Positions 8,320 through 17,566 are shown, counted from the first letter of the stretch. The stretch is DNA of 64,000 nt from Methylomonas sp. (GCF_023228165.1 NZ_JALOBS010000019.1:1-64000); one strand, 5' to 3'. The notes: generated by a model from the letters alone, not told the origin. Program-made: numbers and translations.

Positions 8320-8395
8320 GGCGCGCCTCACTCAGACTAGAACACAAACACATTTCAGCAAAATGCATGCCCCACATAATTCCGTTATTAATCAA

Positions 8396-8413
8396 TTAGT
8401 TACCAATAACTAA
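8396..8413. repeat. Palindrome upstream of cytochrome gene
   Basis: TTAGTTA-CCAA-TAACTAA, a perfect 7-bp stem with a 4-base spacer, about 80 bases upstream of the cytochrome start. It could be an operator or a weak hairpin. No regulator is assigned. Confidence 0.35.
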
Positions 8414-8431
8414 CCATGACAAAACAGCCCT

Positions 8432-8453
8432 AGCTGGTGCACTCCGCACCGCT
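8432..8453 (-). terminator. Hairpin downstream of EamA transporter gene
   Basis: AGC(T)GGTGC / GCACCGCT stem with a 5-base loop, about 30 bases after the transporter stop. No U-rich tract follows directly, so terminator activity is uncertain. Confidence 0.3.
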
Positions 8454-8482
8454 GTTGTGCAACGTTAACAATAGTTGCCAGA

Positions 8483-9394
8483 TTACAACTTTCGGATGAA
8501 TGGCAATATCACGCCAAACAGCACGATCAGCAAAGAACCCAGCATGGCATTCTGCCCTGGCAATTGGGCAAAAAAGGCGATACCCCACGCCAAACTCAAT
8601 ACCGGCGCCAGATAACCGACCGCACTGACCAGGGCTGCCGGCGCCGCTTGATACGCCCGCGTCATGTAAAATTGAGCGCCGCTGCCTAGGATTCCGGTTA
8701 GCAACAACAAGCCCCACGTTTCCTGTTGATGCGGCGTTTGAAATCCGAAATTGGCAAAATATACAAAATGTAACAACATCGCTACCAGGCAAAAGTAAAA
8801 AATCACGGATTGCGGCGAATTACTGCGACCGGCCCTCGCCACCATCAAATAGGCCAATGCCGACAAAAATCCGGCTGACAACGCCATTGCCCGGCCTATC
8901 AAATCGCTGTCGTGTCCATCCTGCTTGAACAATAATGCCACGCCAACTAATGAACCTAAAATCGCCAGCCAAGCCATCCAGGAATTTTTCTGCCCTAACA
9001 CCCATGGTCCTAACAAGGCCACAAATACACCGCTACTGGCGGTTAAAAAGGCGCTTTCGCCAGGGCCGATACGGGTAATTGCCGTAAAAGACAACATCAG
9101 CGCCATGGAACCAAATAAGCCGCGTAACCATAGTGATGGGCGTCCATCGCCTCGTAACGCTTTGACGTTTTTATGAACAATCGCCGGCATAATCAATATT
9201 AACAAATTACTCAGAACCCTGACAAAGCTCACCATCGCCGCCGGCAACTCGGCATCGAATAATTTTGTGGCGTAGACACAAGCATTCATCAATGAAAACA
9301 ATAAACAAGCCAGCACCATTTCCATCAGTCCCTTATGCCCGACCGATAAGGCATGATAATTCGGTAGTTTGCGAAATGTACGGGGCTTATTCAC
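8483..9394 (-). CDS. EamA/DMT family transporter
   Basis: 303 residues with about ten hydrophobic segments arranged as two five-helix EamA repeats, the standard length and layout of drug/metabolite transporter superfamily exporters. The GTG start at 9394 has no clear ribosome-binding site. In-frame ATGs at 9325 and 9319 follow AAGGGA and may be the true start, which would remove about 25 hydrophilic residues. Substrate unknown; relatives export amino acids, nucleosides or other small metabolites. It is alone in orientation next to the ABC permeases, which run the other way. Confidence 0.8.
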   Translation of the reverse strand: MNKPRTFRKLPNYHALSVGHKGLMEMVLACLLFSLMNACVYATKLFDAELPAAMVSFVRVLSNLLILIMPAIVHKNVKALRGDGRPSLWLRGLFGSMALMLSFTAITRIGPGESAFLTASSGVFVALLGPWVLGQKNSWMAWLAILGSLVGVALLFKQDGHDSDLIGRAMALSAGFLSALAYLMVARAGRSNSPQSVIFYFCLVAMLLHFVYFANFGFQTPHQQETWGLLLLTGILGSGAQFYMTRAYQAAPAALVSAVGYLAPVLSLAWGIAFFAQLPGQNAMLGSLLIVLFGVILPFIRKL

Positions 9395-9521
9395 TATTAT
9401 TTGGAGTGGGTTTATTGACGCTACGGGCTCAATGGCTGGCTACTTGACTAGTTTAACCGTTTAGCTGTGACAAGACGTTTTATCGGCGCTACACTGCAGT
9501 TATACCCACATAAGATTATTC

Positions 9522-10727
9522 ATGCTGCCACAAGACATTCTGTTTCAATCCCTCAAGGCGATTAACACTCAAACAGTCAGAGCCTCGCTAATCGTGCTGG
9601 CCATGAGTATCGGCGTAGCGTCCGTAAACGTTTTAATTGCTTTGGGCGATAGCGCCCGCAACTACGTGATTAATGAATTCGAATCGCTCGGCACCCATTT
9701 AATTATTGTGCTGCCTGGCCGCAGCGAAACGACCGGCGGTCATCCGCCCATTTTTGGCGAAACCCCGCGCGATCTAACCCTTGACGATGCCAATGCGTTA
9801 TCCAGAAGTCGCAATATCGCCGCAATCGCACCGGTTAACATCGGCTCCGCACCTATTTCCGCCGGCGGTCTGGAACGCGAAACCAATATCATGGGCTCGA
9901 CCTTTGCGTTAAAAAAAGTGAGGCACTTAAGTATTTCGCGAGGCCGGTTCTTGCCCAATGCGGCAGCCGATAAAGAGATTCCCGTGTGCGTGATCGGTCA
10001 AACGATTGCGGATCAACTTTTCTCCCATAGTCAAGCTGTCGGCCAATGGCTGCGTATCAACGACCGCCGCTTTCGCGTTATCGGCGTGCTGACAAGGGAA
10101 GGACAATCCATTGGGGTTGGTTTTGATGAACTGGTTATCGTTCCGGTCGCTTCAGCCATGGCGTTATTCGATAGCCATTCACTGTTCCGCATATTGATTG
10201 AAACTTACTCCCAGGACGCCATGTATAAAGCGATCGATGAAATTAAGCGGATTATCAAGCTGCGGCACGAGGGCGAGGAAGATGTCACTGTGATCACACA
10301 GGACAGTGTAGTTAACACTTTTGACAAAATCTTATCTGCCTTGACGCTTGCCGTTGGGGGCATTGCAGCCGTCAGTCTTGCTGTTGCCGGTGTTTTAGTT
10401 ATGAATGTCATGTTGGTAAGCGTCAGTCAGCGTACGGCCGAAATCGGTTTGCTAAAAGCGCTCGGCGCGACTCAACGGCAATTGCTAATGTTATTTTTAT
10501 CGGAAGCAGCCTTACTTTCACTCGCGGGCGCGCTTGTCGGCAGCTTACTTGGCAAATCAGGGATTATTATTTTGCAATGGCTTTATCCCGACTTTCCGCT
10601 TAGCCTGCCCTTCTGGTCTTGGCTATCCGCAATTGCGGTGGCGCTCGGTACTGGCTTGCTCTTTGGGGTACTACCTGCCAGGAAAGCGGCCCGGTTAGAC
10701 CCTGTGTCTTCTCTGGCAAGGCGGTAG
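9522..10727 (+). CDS. MacB/FtsX-type ABC transporter permease (first of tandem pair)
   Basis: 401 residues: N-terminal membrane segment (about 22-42), a large periplasmic MacB-type core domain, and three C-terminal membrane segments ending in the usual LPARKAARLDPVSSL. The TAEIGLLKALGATQRQ loop after the second helix is the FtsX/MacB signature that contacts an ATPase. The four-helix layout fits mechanotransmission permeases, which move lipoproteins, antibiotics or signals rather than transport through a channel. No ATP-binding subunit or membrane-fusion protein is adjacent. Confidence 0.8.
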   Translation: MLPQDILFQSLKAINTQTVRASLIVLAMSIGVASVNVLIALGDSARNYVINEFESLGTHLIIVLPGRSETTGGHPPIFGETPRDLTLDDANALSRSRNIAAIAPVNIGSAPISAGGLERETNIMGSTFALKKVRHLSISRGRFLPNAAADKEIPVCVIGQTIADQLFSHSQAVGQWLRINDRRFRVIGVLTREGQSIGVGFDELVIVPVASAMALFDSHSLFRILIETYSQDAMYKAIDEIKRIIKLRHEGEEDVTVITQDSVVNTFDKILSALTLAVGGIAAVSLAVAGVLVMNVMLVSVSQRTAEIGLLKALGATQRQLLMLFLSEAALLSLAGALVGSLLGKSGIIILQWLYPDFPLSLPFWSWLSAIAVALGTGLLFGVLPARKAARLDPVSSLARR

Positions 10728-10730
10728 TCA

Positions 10731-11930
10731 ATGCTTTGGCCCGACTTATTGGCACTTGCGTTACGCAGCATTTCCAGCCATAAGCAGCGGTCGTTATTAA
10801 CCGCTCTCGGCCTGATTATCGGTATCGCGGCCGTTGTGATACTGACTTCAATTGGCCGAGGTATCCATCGTTTTGTTTTGGCGGAATTCACTCAGTTTGG
10901 CACGCATTTAATCGCCGTATATCCCGGTAAAACCACCACCTTCGGTTTATCCGGGGCGACTATCAGCACGGTTCGGCCCTTATCTATTTCCGATACGAAT
11001 AGCTTGCAAAATCTTGATCAGGTAATTGCGGCCATGCCGGTAATACAGGGTAATGCCCGCATTGAAGGCGATAAAAAACAGCGCAGAGCCACGGTATTCG
11101 GTGTCAGCTCGGCGTTACCCTTGGTTTGGCAATTCAATATCCAAAGCGGACGTTTTTTACCCAACGACAGCCTTGAAAACCCCCGTGCTTTTGCGGTATT
11201 GGGCAGTAAAATACAAACCGAACTGTTTGGAACATCCTCGTCGTTAGGCCGGAGAATTCGGATTGGTAACGACCGCTTCCGCGTAATGGGTGTTATGGAA
11301 TCCAAAGGCCAAATGTTGGGCTTGGATTTGGACGACAGCGTTTATATTCCTAGCGGCAAAGCCATGGAAATGTTTGACCGGCAAAGCTTGATGGAAATTG
11401 ATGTCCTTTATAACAGCCAGGCGTCCAGCGATATTATCGAACAACGGATTAAGGAACGCCTGATTATGCGTCATGGTTCCGAGGATTTTACTATCATCAC
11501 CCAAAACCAAATGCTGGAAAAAATGGATTCCGTGCTTAGCGTTTTAACTTTGGCTGTTGCCGCCTTAGGTAGCATTTCTTTATTAGTGGGTTCAGTCGGC
11601 ATATTTACTATCATGACTATTGCCGTTTCTGAACGCGTGACCGAAATCGGATTATTAAGGGCAATCGGAGCAGAACGGTTTGTCATTTTTAGATTATTTT
11701 TGAGCGAGGCTTTACTGCTAAGCTTGTTTGGCGGGGCAGGAGGTATTCTGTTAGGCTTTTTTCTGACGCAGTTAGCGTCGGTTTTGGTTCCTGCATTGCC
11801 TGTCCAATTAGCGTGGAATTATATTTCCCTGGCTTTTTTAATTTCTTTCGCTATCGGCATTGCTTCCGGCGTGATTCCAGCCATTAAAGCATCGCGATTA
11901 AGCCCCTTGGATGCGTTAAGAGCCGAATAA
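10731..11930 (+). CDS. MacB/FtsX-type ABC transporter permease (second of tandem pair)
   Basis: 399 residues with the same layout as the preceding gene, three bases downstream. The two align throughout: FGTHLIAVYPGK with LGTHLIIVLPGR, SGRFLPN with RGRFLPN, and VTEIGLLRAIGAERF with TAEIGLLKALGATQR. They are an ancient tandem duplication and probably form a heterodimer. The C terminus IPAIKASRLSPLDALRAE is typical. The matching ATPase must be encoded elsewhere. Confidence 0.8.
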   Translation: MLWPDLLALALRSISSHKQRSLLTALGLIIGIAAVVILTSIGRGIHRFVLAEFTQFGTHLIAVYPGKTTTFGLSGATISTVRPLSISDTNSLQNLDQVIAAMPVIQGNARIEGDKKQRRATVFGVSSALPLVWQFNIQSGRFLPNDSLENPRAFAVLGSKIQTELFGTSSSLGRRIRIGNDRFRVMGVMESKGQMLGLDLDDSVYIPSGKAMEMFDRQSLMEIDVLYNSQASSDIIEQRIKERLIMRHGSEDFTIITQNQMLEKMDSVLSVLTLAVAALGSISLLVGSVGIFTIMTIAVSERVTEIGLLRAIGAERFVIFRLFLSEALLLSLFGGAGGILLGFFLTQLASVLVPALPVQLAWNYISLAFLISFAIGIASGVIPAIKASRLSPLDALRAE

Positions 11931-12021
11931 AATTTTTGCCTTACACCATAGTTAGCGTTGTTATGGTTTATCGACTACGTTTAAAATAAGCAATTAATTA
12001 TTTAGCCTAATTGAGGACTCC

Positions 12022-12297
12022 ATGTTTGATATTTCCAATTATTACGAACAATTAGTGACCGATCAGTTGTGGCAATTGAAGAAACAAAGCGAAGAAACGC
12101 TCTCTCAATCTTTCCTTATCGATGTAGCCTGCGTTGCGCTTAATTCTTTACCTGCCTGCTATGTGCGCAATATCGTAGATAAGGGTGCCGGCATGACCGA
12201 AACAGAGCATCAGGATATGCGAGATGCCGCCATCAGCGCCATTGATCATGCAATTTTGGTAGTGAACCGCAATCCACACGATTCAAGGGAAGCATAA
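12022..12297 (+). CDS. ComFB-like late competence protein
   Basis: 91 residues. NYYEQLVTDQLWQLKKQ at the start and DVACVALNSLPACYVRNI in the middle match the ComFB family (PF10719), small helical proteins. Cyanobacterial members bind cyclic dinucleotides; the Bacillus name-giver lies in the comF competence operon. GAGGACTCC precedes the ATG. Convergent with citrate synthase and not in an operon. Role here unknown, possibly nucleotide signalling. Confidence 0.7.
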   Translation: MFDISNYYEQLVTDQLWQLKKQSEETLSQSFLIDVACVALNSLPACYVRNIVDKGAGMTETEHQDMRDAAISAIDHAILVVNRNPHDSREA

Positions 12298-12319
12298 GCT
12301 ATTATTTTTTAGCTTAACT

Positions 12320-12359
12320 GTTAGGAATCTGAACATTCATTTCTTTTCAAATTCCTAAC
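12320..12359. terminator. Inverted repeat between convergent genes
   Basis: GTTAGGAAT (12320-12328) and ATTCCTAAC (12351-12359) form a perfect 9-bp stem with a 22-base loop, between the ends of the comFB-like gene and gltA. A bidirectional terminator is plausible, though U-runs are weak. Confidence 0.4.
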
Positions 12360-12370
12360 TCAAGTCATTT

Positions 12371-13666
12371 TTAGCGGCTTGATATTGGCTGTACGTCGCG
12401 CTGAGGAACACCTTGATATAATTGTCGTGGTCGACCAATTTTGAGTTCCGGATCTGAAATCATTTCATCCCATTGAGCAATCCAGCCTACCGATCTGGCT
12501 AGTGCAAATATTGCCGTGAACATTTCTGTTGGAATTCCCAAGGCCCTTAAAACAATACCGGAATAAAAATCTACATTTGGATAAAGCTTTCTTTCTACAA
12601 AATAGGGGTCTTCCAAGGCAATCCGCTCTAATTCCATTGCCAATTTGAACATTCTGTCATTATGCAGATTTAGTTCGTCAAGGACTTCGTGACAAGTTTG
12701 CCTCATTAACTTGGCGCGCGGATCATAGTTTTTGTATACCCGATGCCCAAAGCCCATCAACCGGAATGGGTCATTTTTGTCTTTTGCTTTGGCCACATAC
12801 TCAGGGATATTCGAAGCATCCCCTATCTCTTCCAGCATATTTAACACTGCCTCGTTCGCACCACCATGTGCTGCTCCCCATAAGCAGGCGATACCGGCAG
12901 CGACACAAGCATAGGGATTTGCTCCACTCGAGCCCGCTAGCCTCACCGTTGATGTTGACGCGTTTTGCTCATGGTCCGCATGTAATATTAGGATTCTATC
13001 AATCGCTCTTATCAATATCGGATTTGGAACATATTCATCACATGGATCGCCCATCATCATACGCATGAAATTTTCCGCGTATCCCAACTTTCTTTTGGGG
13101 TATATAAAGGGCATGCCAGTACTGTACTTGTGGCACATAGCTACTATGTTCGGCATTTTGGCAATTAGCCTGATTGCGGCTGTGTATCGATCTTCACGGC
13201 AAGTCACATCTGTGCCGTCATGATAAAAAGCAGATAAAGCACCTACCACGCCAACCAATACCGCCATCGGATGAGCATCCCGCCTGAATCCGCTATAGAA
13301 CCTTGTCAACTGCTCATGTACCATGACGTGCTTGCTGATAGTAGTGACAAATTCCTTCATTTCGGCACCGTTTGGTAACTCACCATTCAACAATAAATAG
13401 CAAACTTCAAGAAAGTCGCATTTCTCGGCTAATTGTTCAATTGGATAGCCCCGATATAATAAAACGCCATTATCGCCATCAATGTAGGTAATTTTTGATG
13501 AACAACTTGCTGTCGAAGTAAATCCAGGATCGTAAGTAAAGTATCCGGTTTGCGCATATAGGCTGCGTATATCAACAACCGAAGGTCCTAAAGTACCATC
13601 CATAACAGGTAGTTTAGATACGCGTTTTTGATCGTCCTCAGGTAAGGACAGATGTAATTCAGCCAT
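12371..13666 (-). CDS. gltA: Citrate synthase
   Basis: 431 residues, the length of hexameric type II citrate synthases. It condenses acetyl-CoA with oxaloacetate as the first step of the TCA cycle. The catalytic residues are all present: His267 in HGGANEA, His308 in GFGHRVYKNYDPRA and Asp366 in DFYSG; HADHEQNAST (229-238) is also standard. AGGAGTACTCC precedes the ATG. It stands as a single gene between the ComFB-like gene and a lipoprotein. Methanotrophs use the cycle largely for biosynthesis. Confidence 0.96.
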   Translation of the reverse strand: MAELHLSLPEDDQKRVSKLPVMDGTLGPSVVDIRSLYAQTGYFTYDPGFTSTASCSSKITYIDGDNGVLLYRGYPIEQLAEKCDFLEVCYLLLNGELPNGAEMKEFVTTISKHVMVHEQLTRFYSGFRRDAHPMAVLVGVVGALSAFYHDGTDVTCREDRYTAAIRLIAKMPNIVAMCHKYSTGMPFIYPKRKLGYAENFMRMMMGDPCDEYVPNPILIRAIDRILILHADHEQNASTSTVRLAGSSGANPYACVAAGIACLWGAAHGGANEAVLNMLEEIGDASNIPEYVAKAKDKNDPFRLMGFGHRVYKNYDPRAKLMRQTCHEVLDELNLHNDRMFKLAMELERIALEDPYFVERKLYPNVDFYSGIVLRALGIPTEMFTAIFALARSVGWIAQWDEMISDPELKIGRPRQLYQGVPQRDVQPISSR

Positions 13667-13817
13667 TGGAGTACTCCTACATTGGATTATTCTGCATCAT
13701 TGCAGTCAGTTGTATTCTATTCGATGTGCATATCTGCAACTAGCCAACATTGTTAACTCTCAGTGACTTAATTATTTCTTAAGCAATTAAGACAACCCTC
13801 AATTTTGCATGCTTTGC

Positions 13818-14234
13818 TTATTCCGCTTTATTTTCCAACTCTTCTTCAGTTCCTGTTACTAACCCGGACATACATTCCACGACACTTTCTGCGTAATTTG
13901 CATGTGCTTCCGCTAGCGCTTTTGGCGAGCCAAAGTCTTTTCTAAGCTCTTCCAATGTTTTTTTAGGATCTTCTGATTCAGTCAGCGTTAGCATCCTTGT
14001 GTAGTTTTTATAGGCCTGTTTCCGCATTGGATCTATAGGAATCATACCCGGCATATCCTTGGATGAAGTCATGACCACGCATTGAACCATTTTTTCCGGT
14101 GCTATATGGTAATCCTTTATATCTTTATCTTGCTGCATCTGTTGTAGAACGGCTTGCTCATACTGCGTTTTTTCCGAACACCCCGCTAATATCATGGTCA
14201 CCATGATGACCGATACCAATCTTACTTTCTTCAT
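13818..14234 (-). CDS. Hypothetical lipoprotein
   Basis: 138 residues. A lipoprotein signal peptide with lipobox LAGC puts Cys19 at the mature N terminus. The rest is hydrophilic and helical, Met-rich in the middle (CVVMTSSKDMPGMIPIDPM), with an acidic C terminus. Two further cysteines are present. No family recognised. It lies downstream of the pmoB terminator on the same strand and so is probably transcribed separately from pmo. The Met content invites a metal-binding guess, but nothing proves it. Confidence 0.6.
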   Translation of the reverse strand: MKKVRLVSVIMVTMILAGCSEKTQYEQAVLQQMQQDKDIKDYHIAPEKMVQCVVMTSSKDMPGMIPIDPMRKQAYKNYTRMLTLTESEDPKKTLEELRKDFGSPKALAEAHANYAESVVECMSGLVTGTEEELENKAE

Positions 14235-14413
14235 TTTTTTACTGACCGTTTAGTTAGCAACTCTTAAATTTTCTGTAACTTATTACCATTAGTGACTTTT
14301 CATACACTACAAAAAGTCAGACGTCTTATTTATTGGCTTTCTCTATAACCAATTTAATTTTTACCTGATAAGGCTTTGCGCCCAAACATCATGTCCACTT
14401 TAGGTATCAAACT

Positions 14414-14452
14414 TAAAAAAAAACCCCCGTTACCCTAAGGTAACGGAGGTTT
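14414..14452 (-). terminator. Intrinsic terminator of the pmo operon
   Basis: In transcript orientation AAACCTCCGTTACC-TTAG-GGTAACGGGGGTTT is followed by a run of U (14423-14414). Stem GTTACC/GGTAAC extends by GG/CC and A/U pairs past one mismatch. It lies about 40 bases after pmoB. This is the strongest terminator in the window. Confidence 0.88.
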
Positions 14453-14491
14453 TCATCCTATCAATCTAAGACGAATCTTAGATTTCTTTCA

Positions 14492-15736
14492 TTAGATGAA
14501 AGATGGGATTAATGGAGCATCAACTGTTACCAATTGACGGTTTCCACTTTCGTCCCAGAAGAACAACAGACCCGCGAAACGGCTGTCTGGATCGTAGATC
14601 AAGTCAGCTAAGCGGTATACTTCCCATGCTGCGTCAGAAGCTGTTACTTCAACAGTACGTGTCTCACCTGGAGCCAGTGGGCTGTTGTCGCTAACTGTCA
14701 AGCCTTCTTCAGCCAACAAGTCATCAGGATATGCAGTTTCATCTTCATGTACTGCTGGATCCAGGAAGCGAACACCAGCGGTGTTGAACTCACCTAAACG
14801 TACAGCAGAGTCGCCATTGTTAGTGATGGTCAGAGTCATTTGCATAGCACGACCTGGTACACGGTATGTAGCATCATCAACTTTAACAGAAACAGTTGCT
14901 TCTGGCATTTGATAAGTTTTCATACCACGCAACAAACCAGCTTGCAATGGAGTTGTTACTGGGTATTTTTCGTTAGTTGCGCCCATAGAAGCAGCAACGA
15001 TAACCATAGTACCTACAGCGAACAACATACCGACTTTTTTATCACCAGCTGAGATCAGAGTATCTGCTTTACCAGTGCTTACAGCGATGTGACGTGGAAC
15101 AAATATTGGACGTTTGAACCAGAACATCAACCAAGCAATGGCAATTGCAAACCATACTGCGTGCCAGAAATAAACGTTATCCAGGCCATAGGTTTCCAAA
15201 TCGATTGTTTGACCAGTCAGAGTAGTAACTGGGTTAACAAACTCGCTCATTGAACCAGTAATGGTTACCCATTTACCTGGACCGATGATTGGACCACCGC
15301 CTTGAACGTTCATCATTGAATGAACGTGCCAGTCACCTGGACGACGTGCTTTCAACAGTACTTTGAACTCATAAACTTCGCCCAATTCCAGAGAAACTGA
15401 ACGAGGAACCAACTGACCACCGATCCAAGAACCAGCACGAATAAATACTGGACCAGGAATACCAATGTTCAAGAACGATACTTCTGGCTTATCAACAGTT
15501 TCAGGCCATCCTGCGAATACCAGGAATTTACCTGAAATGGTCATAGTGTCGTTAACAGGCACTTCTTCTTTTGACCAGTTCAAGTCAAACCAGTGAATTG
15601 TCCGCATACGCATAAACGCAGCCTGTGACTTTTCACCATGAGCAGATGCTGTTGGAGCGTAAAACATCGCTGCTGTCATTGTAATCAGCAGTGCGACAAA
15701 GGACAGTTTTGCAACTTTGTCTTTTATTATTTTCAT
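14492..15736 (-). CDS. pmoB: Particulate methane monooxygenase subunit B
   Basis: 414 residues: signal peptide (1-32), N-terminal cupredoxin, two membrane segments (about 190-205 and 233-253) and a C-terminal cupredoxin, the standard PmoB layout. After cleavage the mature protein starts at His33, one ligand of the CuB site; His137 and His139 (DWHVH) supply the others. His48 is present, but the residue matching Methylococcus capsulatus His72 is Leu72 (GKFLVF), so the bis-His copper site of that species is absent. GAGGAGG precedes the ATG. It is the third gene of pmoCAB, before a strong terminator. Confidence 0.97.
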   Translation of the reverse strand: MKIIKDKVAKLSFVALLITMTAAMFYAPTASAHGEKSQAAFMRMRTIHWFDLNWSKEEVPVNDTMTISGKFLVFAGWPETVDKPEVSFLNIGIPGPVFIRAGSWIGGQLVPRSVSLELGEVYEFKVLLKARRPGDWHVHSMMNVQGGGPIIGPGKWVTITGSMSEFVNPVTTLTGQTIDLETYGLDNVYFWHAVWFAIAIAWLMFWFKRPIFVPRHIAVSTGKADTLISAGDKKVGMLFAVGTMVIVAASMGATNEKYPVTTPLQAGLLRGMKTYQMPEATVSVKVDDATYRVPGRAMQMTLTITNNGDSAVRLGEFNTAGVRFLDPAVHEDETAYPDDLLAEEGLTVSDNSPLAPGETRTVEVTASDAAWEVYRLADLIYDPDSRFAGLLFFWDESGNRQLVTVDAPLIPSFI

Positions 15737-15834
15737 ATTTCCTCCTCTATTACTAGAGAATCTTGTAATTAAGATCTACCGACTAACTTGATTATTCAAA
15801 TTTGTCAGATGTCATTTTCAATCAAAACTTCAGA

Positions 15835-16584
15835 TTAGGATGCGTCGTCAGCGATGAAGTCGGTTTTAGCGAACCATCTGCCGAAGAAGTGCCACAAGAA
15901 GTAAATGATGATAGAAACGAATCCAGAGAAGAACGCTGATACAGGAGCAACGTCTTTACCGAAAGTTCTTAATGTACCTTTCTCTACCATACGGATGTAT
16001 TCAGGTGTACCAGTTCTAACGTAGTGATAACCTTGTAAGTCAGCCAAAGTCATCATCATGCCGTTGTATTCTACAGGCACGTGCAATGGAGCGATTACAG
16101 GCCAGTTACCTGGGTAGAACAACAAACCATAAGCCAAACCACCAACAACAGCGGTCAGAGTCATGCTGTTACCTAACATCAGGACAACGTCAAGAACGAT
16201 AGCACCTGGGATCAGGTTAGATGGGAATACGAAATTTACTGGGAAGTAAGTCCAACCCCAGAAGTTCATATATCTGTTGATCCACTCACCTAACATCAGA
16301 GCAACTACGGAAACAGTAGCACCGACAGGCAGTTTGTATCTCCACCACAAGCACGCTTGAACAGCCGCAGGGAATGTAATAGAAACGATAGGTGCTACGG
16401 TTACCCACAGACGTCTATCTTTCCAGTCGGTCCAGAAGTCCCAGTCACCACCAGTCAACATATAGTGAATGTGATAACCGCCCAGAACCGTTACGAACAG
16501 TGTAAAAAGAATCATCCAGTCAAACGTACGGGAAACTTGTACCGCTTCCGCACGAGAACGTACAGCTGATTGAGATGCGCTCAT
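15835..16584 (-). CDS. pmoA: Particulate methane monooxygenase subunit A
   Basis: 249 residues of a polytopic membrane protein, the usual PmoA length, and the marker subunit for methanotrophs. Signature stretches such as GGDWDFWTDWKDRR, LMLGEWINRYMNFWGWTY and GTPEYIRMVEKGTLRTFG identify the pMMO of type I methanotrophs rather than pXMO or ammonia monooxygenase. The closest remembered relatives are Methylomonas-type sequences. AGGAGGTAAGCTA precedes the ATG. Second gene of the operon, separated from pmoC by 110 bases with a hairpin and from pmoB by 98 bases. Confidence 0.97.
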   Translation of the reverse strand: MSASQSAVRSRAEAVQVSRTFDWMILFTLFVTVLGGYHIHYMLTGGDWDFWTDWKDRRLWVTVAPIVSITFPAAVQACLWWRYKLPVGATVSVVALMLGEWINRYMNFWGWTYFPVNFVFPSNLIPGAIVLDVVLMLGNSMTLTAVVGGLAYGLLFYPGNWPVIAPLHVPVEYNGMMMTLADLQGYHYVRTGTPEYIRMVEKGTLRTFGKDVAPVSAFFSGFVSIIIYFLWHFFGRWFAKTDFIADDAS

Positions 16585-16636
16585 TAGCTTACCTCCTAAA
16601 GAATTAAAATTATATTTTTTTTACTTTCCCTTATCC

Positions 16637-16656
16637 TGCCCCACCTAAGCGGGGCA
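16637..16656 (-). promoter_or_regulatory. pmoC-pmoA intergenic hairpin
   Basis: TGCCCC/GGGGCA 6-bp stem with an 8-base loop, in the gap between pmoC and pmoA and without a U-run. Such a hairpin could stabilise the pmoC end of the message or set the ratio of pmoC to pmoAB, as proposed for similar intercistronic hairpins. The function is inferred. Confidence 0.5.
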
Positions 16657-16694
16657 AGAAAGGAGATAGTATTTACTTTTACAGACTTGACTTA

Positions 16695-17447
16695 TTAAGC
16701 CAGATCTTTTTTCAGCAATTTGGTAATTGCCATTACTTCGGTATTCACCACACCCAGAATACCCAGAGCAGCCCAACCAAAGAATACGAAACCGTAATGC
16801 AATGGTGCAACGAACAACTCTTCCATAAACCAGAATGTGTGACCCCATTCATTCAAACCAACATTAGGCAAAATCATGAATGGACCGACAACAACAACCA
16901 TATACATCAGGTGAAGACCTTCATGGTATGTAGGCAATCTTGTTTTTGCATACATGAAAGAAGCAGTACCAGTGATGATATAGATTGGGTAAGACAGATA
17001 AAATTCGATGATGTGACTTGGTGTAAAGTCAGTATCACGAACGATGGTTTGGTGCCAAGTACCGTCTTGCTCTGTGAAGTAAGAAGCGCCCCAGTAGATA
17101 GCCCAACCGTAGCAAACCAACCAGATCCAGTGTGTGAAATGACGACGCAGTTCTTCACGTGGAGTGATTGACATTACTTTACGATCACGAGTTTTCCATA
17201 GATAGCCGTTGATACCTGCGAACAGGACAACTTCACAAACGATCTCGATGTACAGCATGTTCATCCAGTATGTTTCAAACTCTGGAGCAAACGAGTCAAG
17301 ACCAGCTGACCAGCCGTAGACGCCTTCGTACCAACGAATGAAAGAATAAAAAACCAGATACAGCAAAATGCCTAGTGTCAGGTTTCTTCTATTTAAAAGC
17401 GGTGCTTCCGCAGCATCAGCCTTAACTGATTCAGTTGTAGCAGCCAT
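16695..17447 (-). CDS. pmoC: Particulate methane monooxygenase subunit C
   Basis: 250 residues, a polytopic membrane subunit thought to hold the active-site copper. Ligands known from structures align with a constant offset of 28 from M. capsulatus: Asp128, His132 and His145 (CuC site, EQDGTWHQTIV and TPSH), and Asn199, His203 and His217 (CuD site, NEWGH and PLH). All six are conserved. TTTTAGGAGGTAGAA gives a strong ribosome-binding site. First gene of pmoCAB, behind a leader of about 110 bases. Confidence 0.97.
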   Translation of the reverse strand: MAATTESVKADAAEAPLLNRRNLTLGILLYLVFYSFIRWYEGVYGWSAGLDSFAPEFETYWMNMLYIEIVCEVVLFAGINGYLWKTRDRKVMSITPREELRRHFTHWIWLVCYGWAIYWGASYFTEQDGTWHQTIVRDTDFTPSHIIEFYLSYPIYIITGTASFMYAKTRLPTYHEGLHLMYMVVVVGPFMILPNVGLNEWGHTFWFMEELFVAPLHYGFVFFGWAALGILGVVNTEVMAITKLLKKDLA

Positions 17448-17475
17448 TTCTACCTCCTAAAAGATTATCTAAATC

Positions 17476-17492
17476 CCCGGCACTTAACCGGG
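17476..17492 (-). promoter_or_regulatory. pmoC leader hairpin next to ribosome-binding site
   Basis: CCCGG-TTAAGTG-CCGGG, a 5-bp GC stem with a 7-base loop, ending about 20 bases before the pmoC Shine-Dalgarno sequence. A second, AT-rich palindrome (TATTCGAATTGAATA) lies further upstream in the leader near 17523-17537. Either could protect or regulate this highly expressed message. Confidence 0.45.
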
Positions 17493-17566
17493 AGTTCTTT
17501 GTTTGTCCCTTTATTAAAAACCTATTCAATTCGAATAAGTCACTCACCTCCCTTAGAGTGCCTTGC

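Noticed and set aside
15835..16584. pXMO or ammonia monooxygenase subunit A
   Set aside because: Gene order is C-A-B rather than A-B-C, and PmoA motifs match conventional pMMO.
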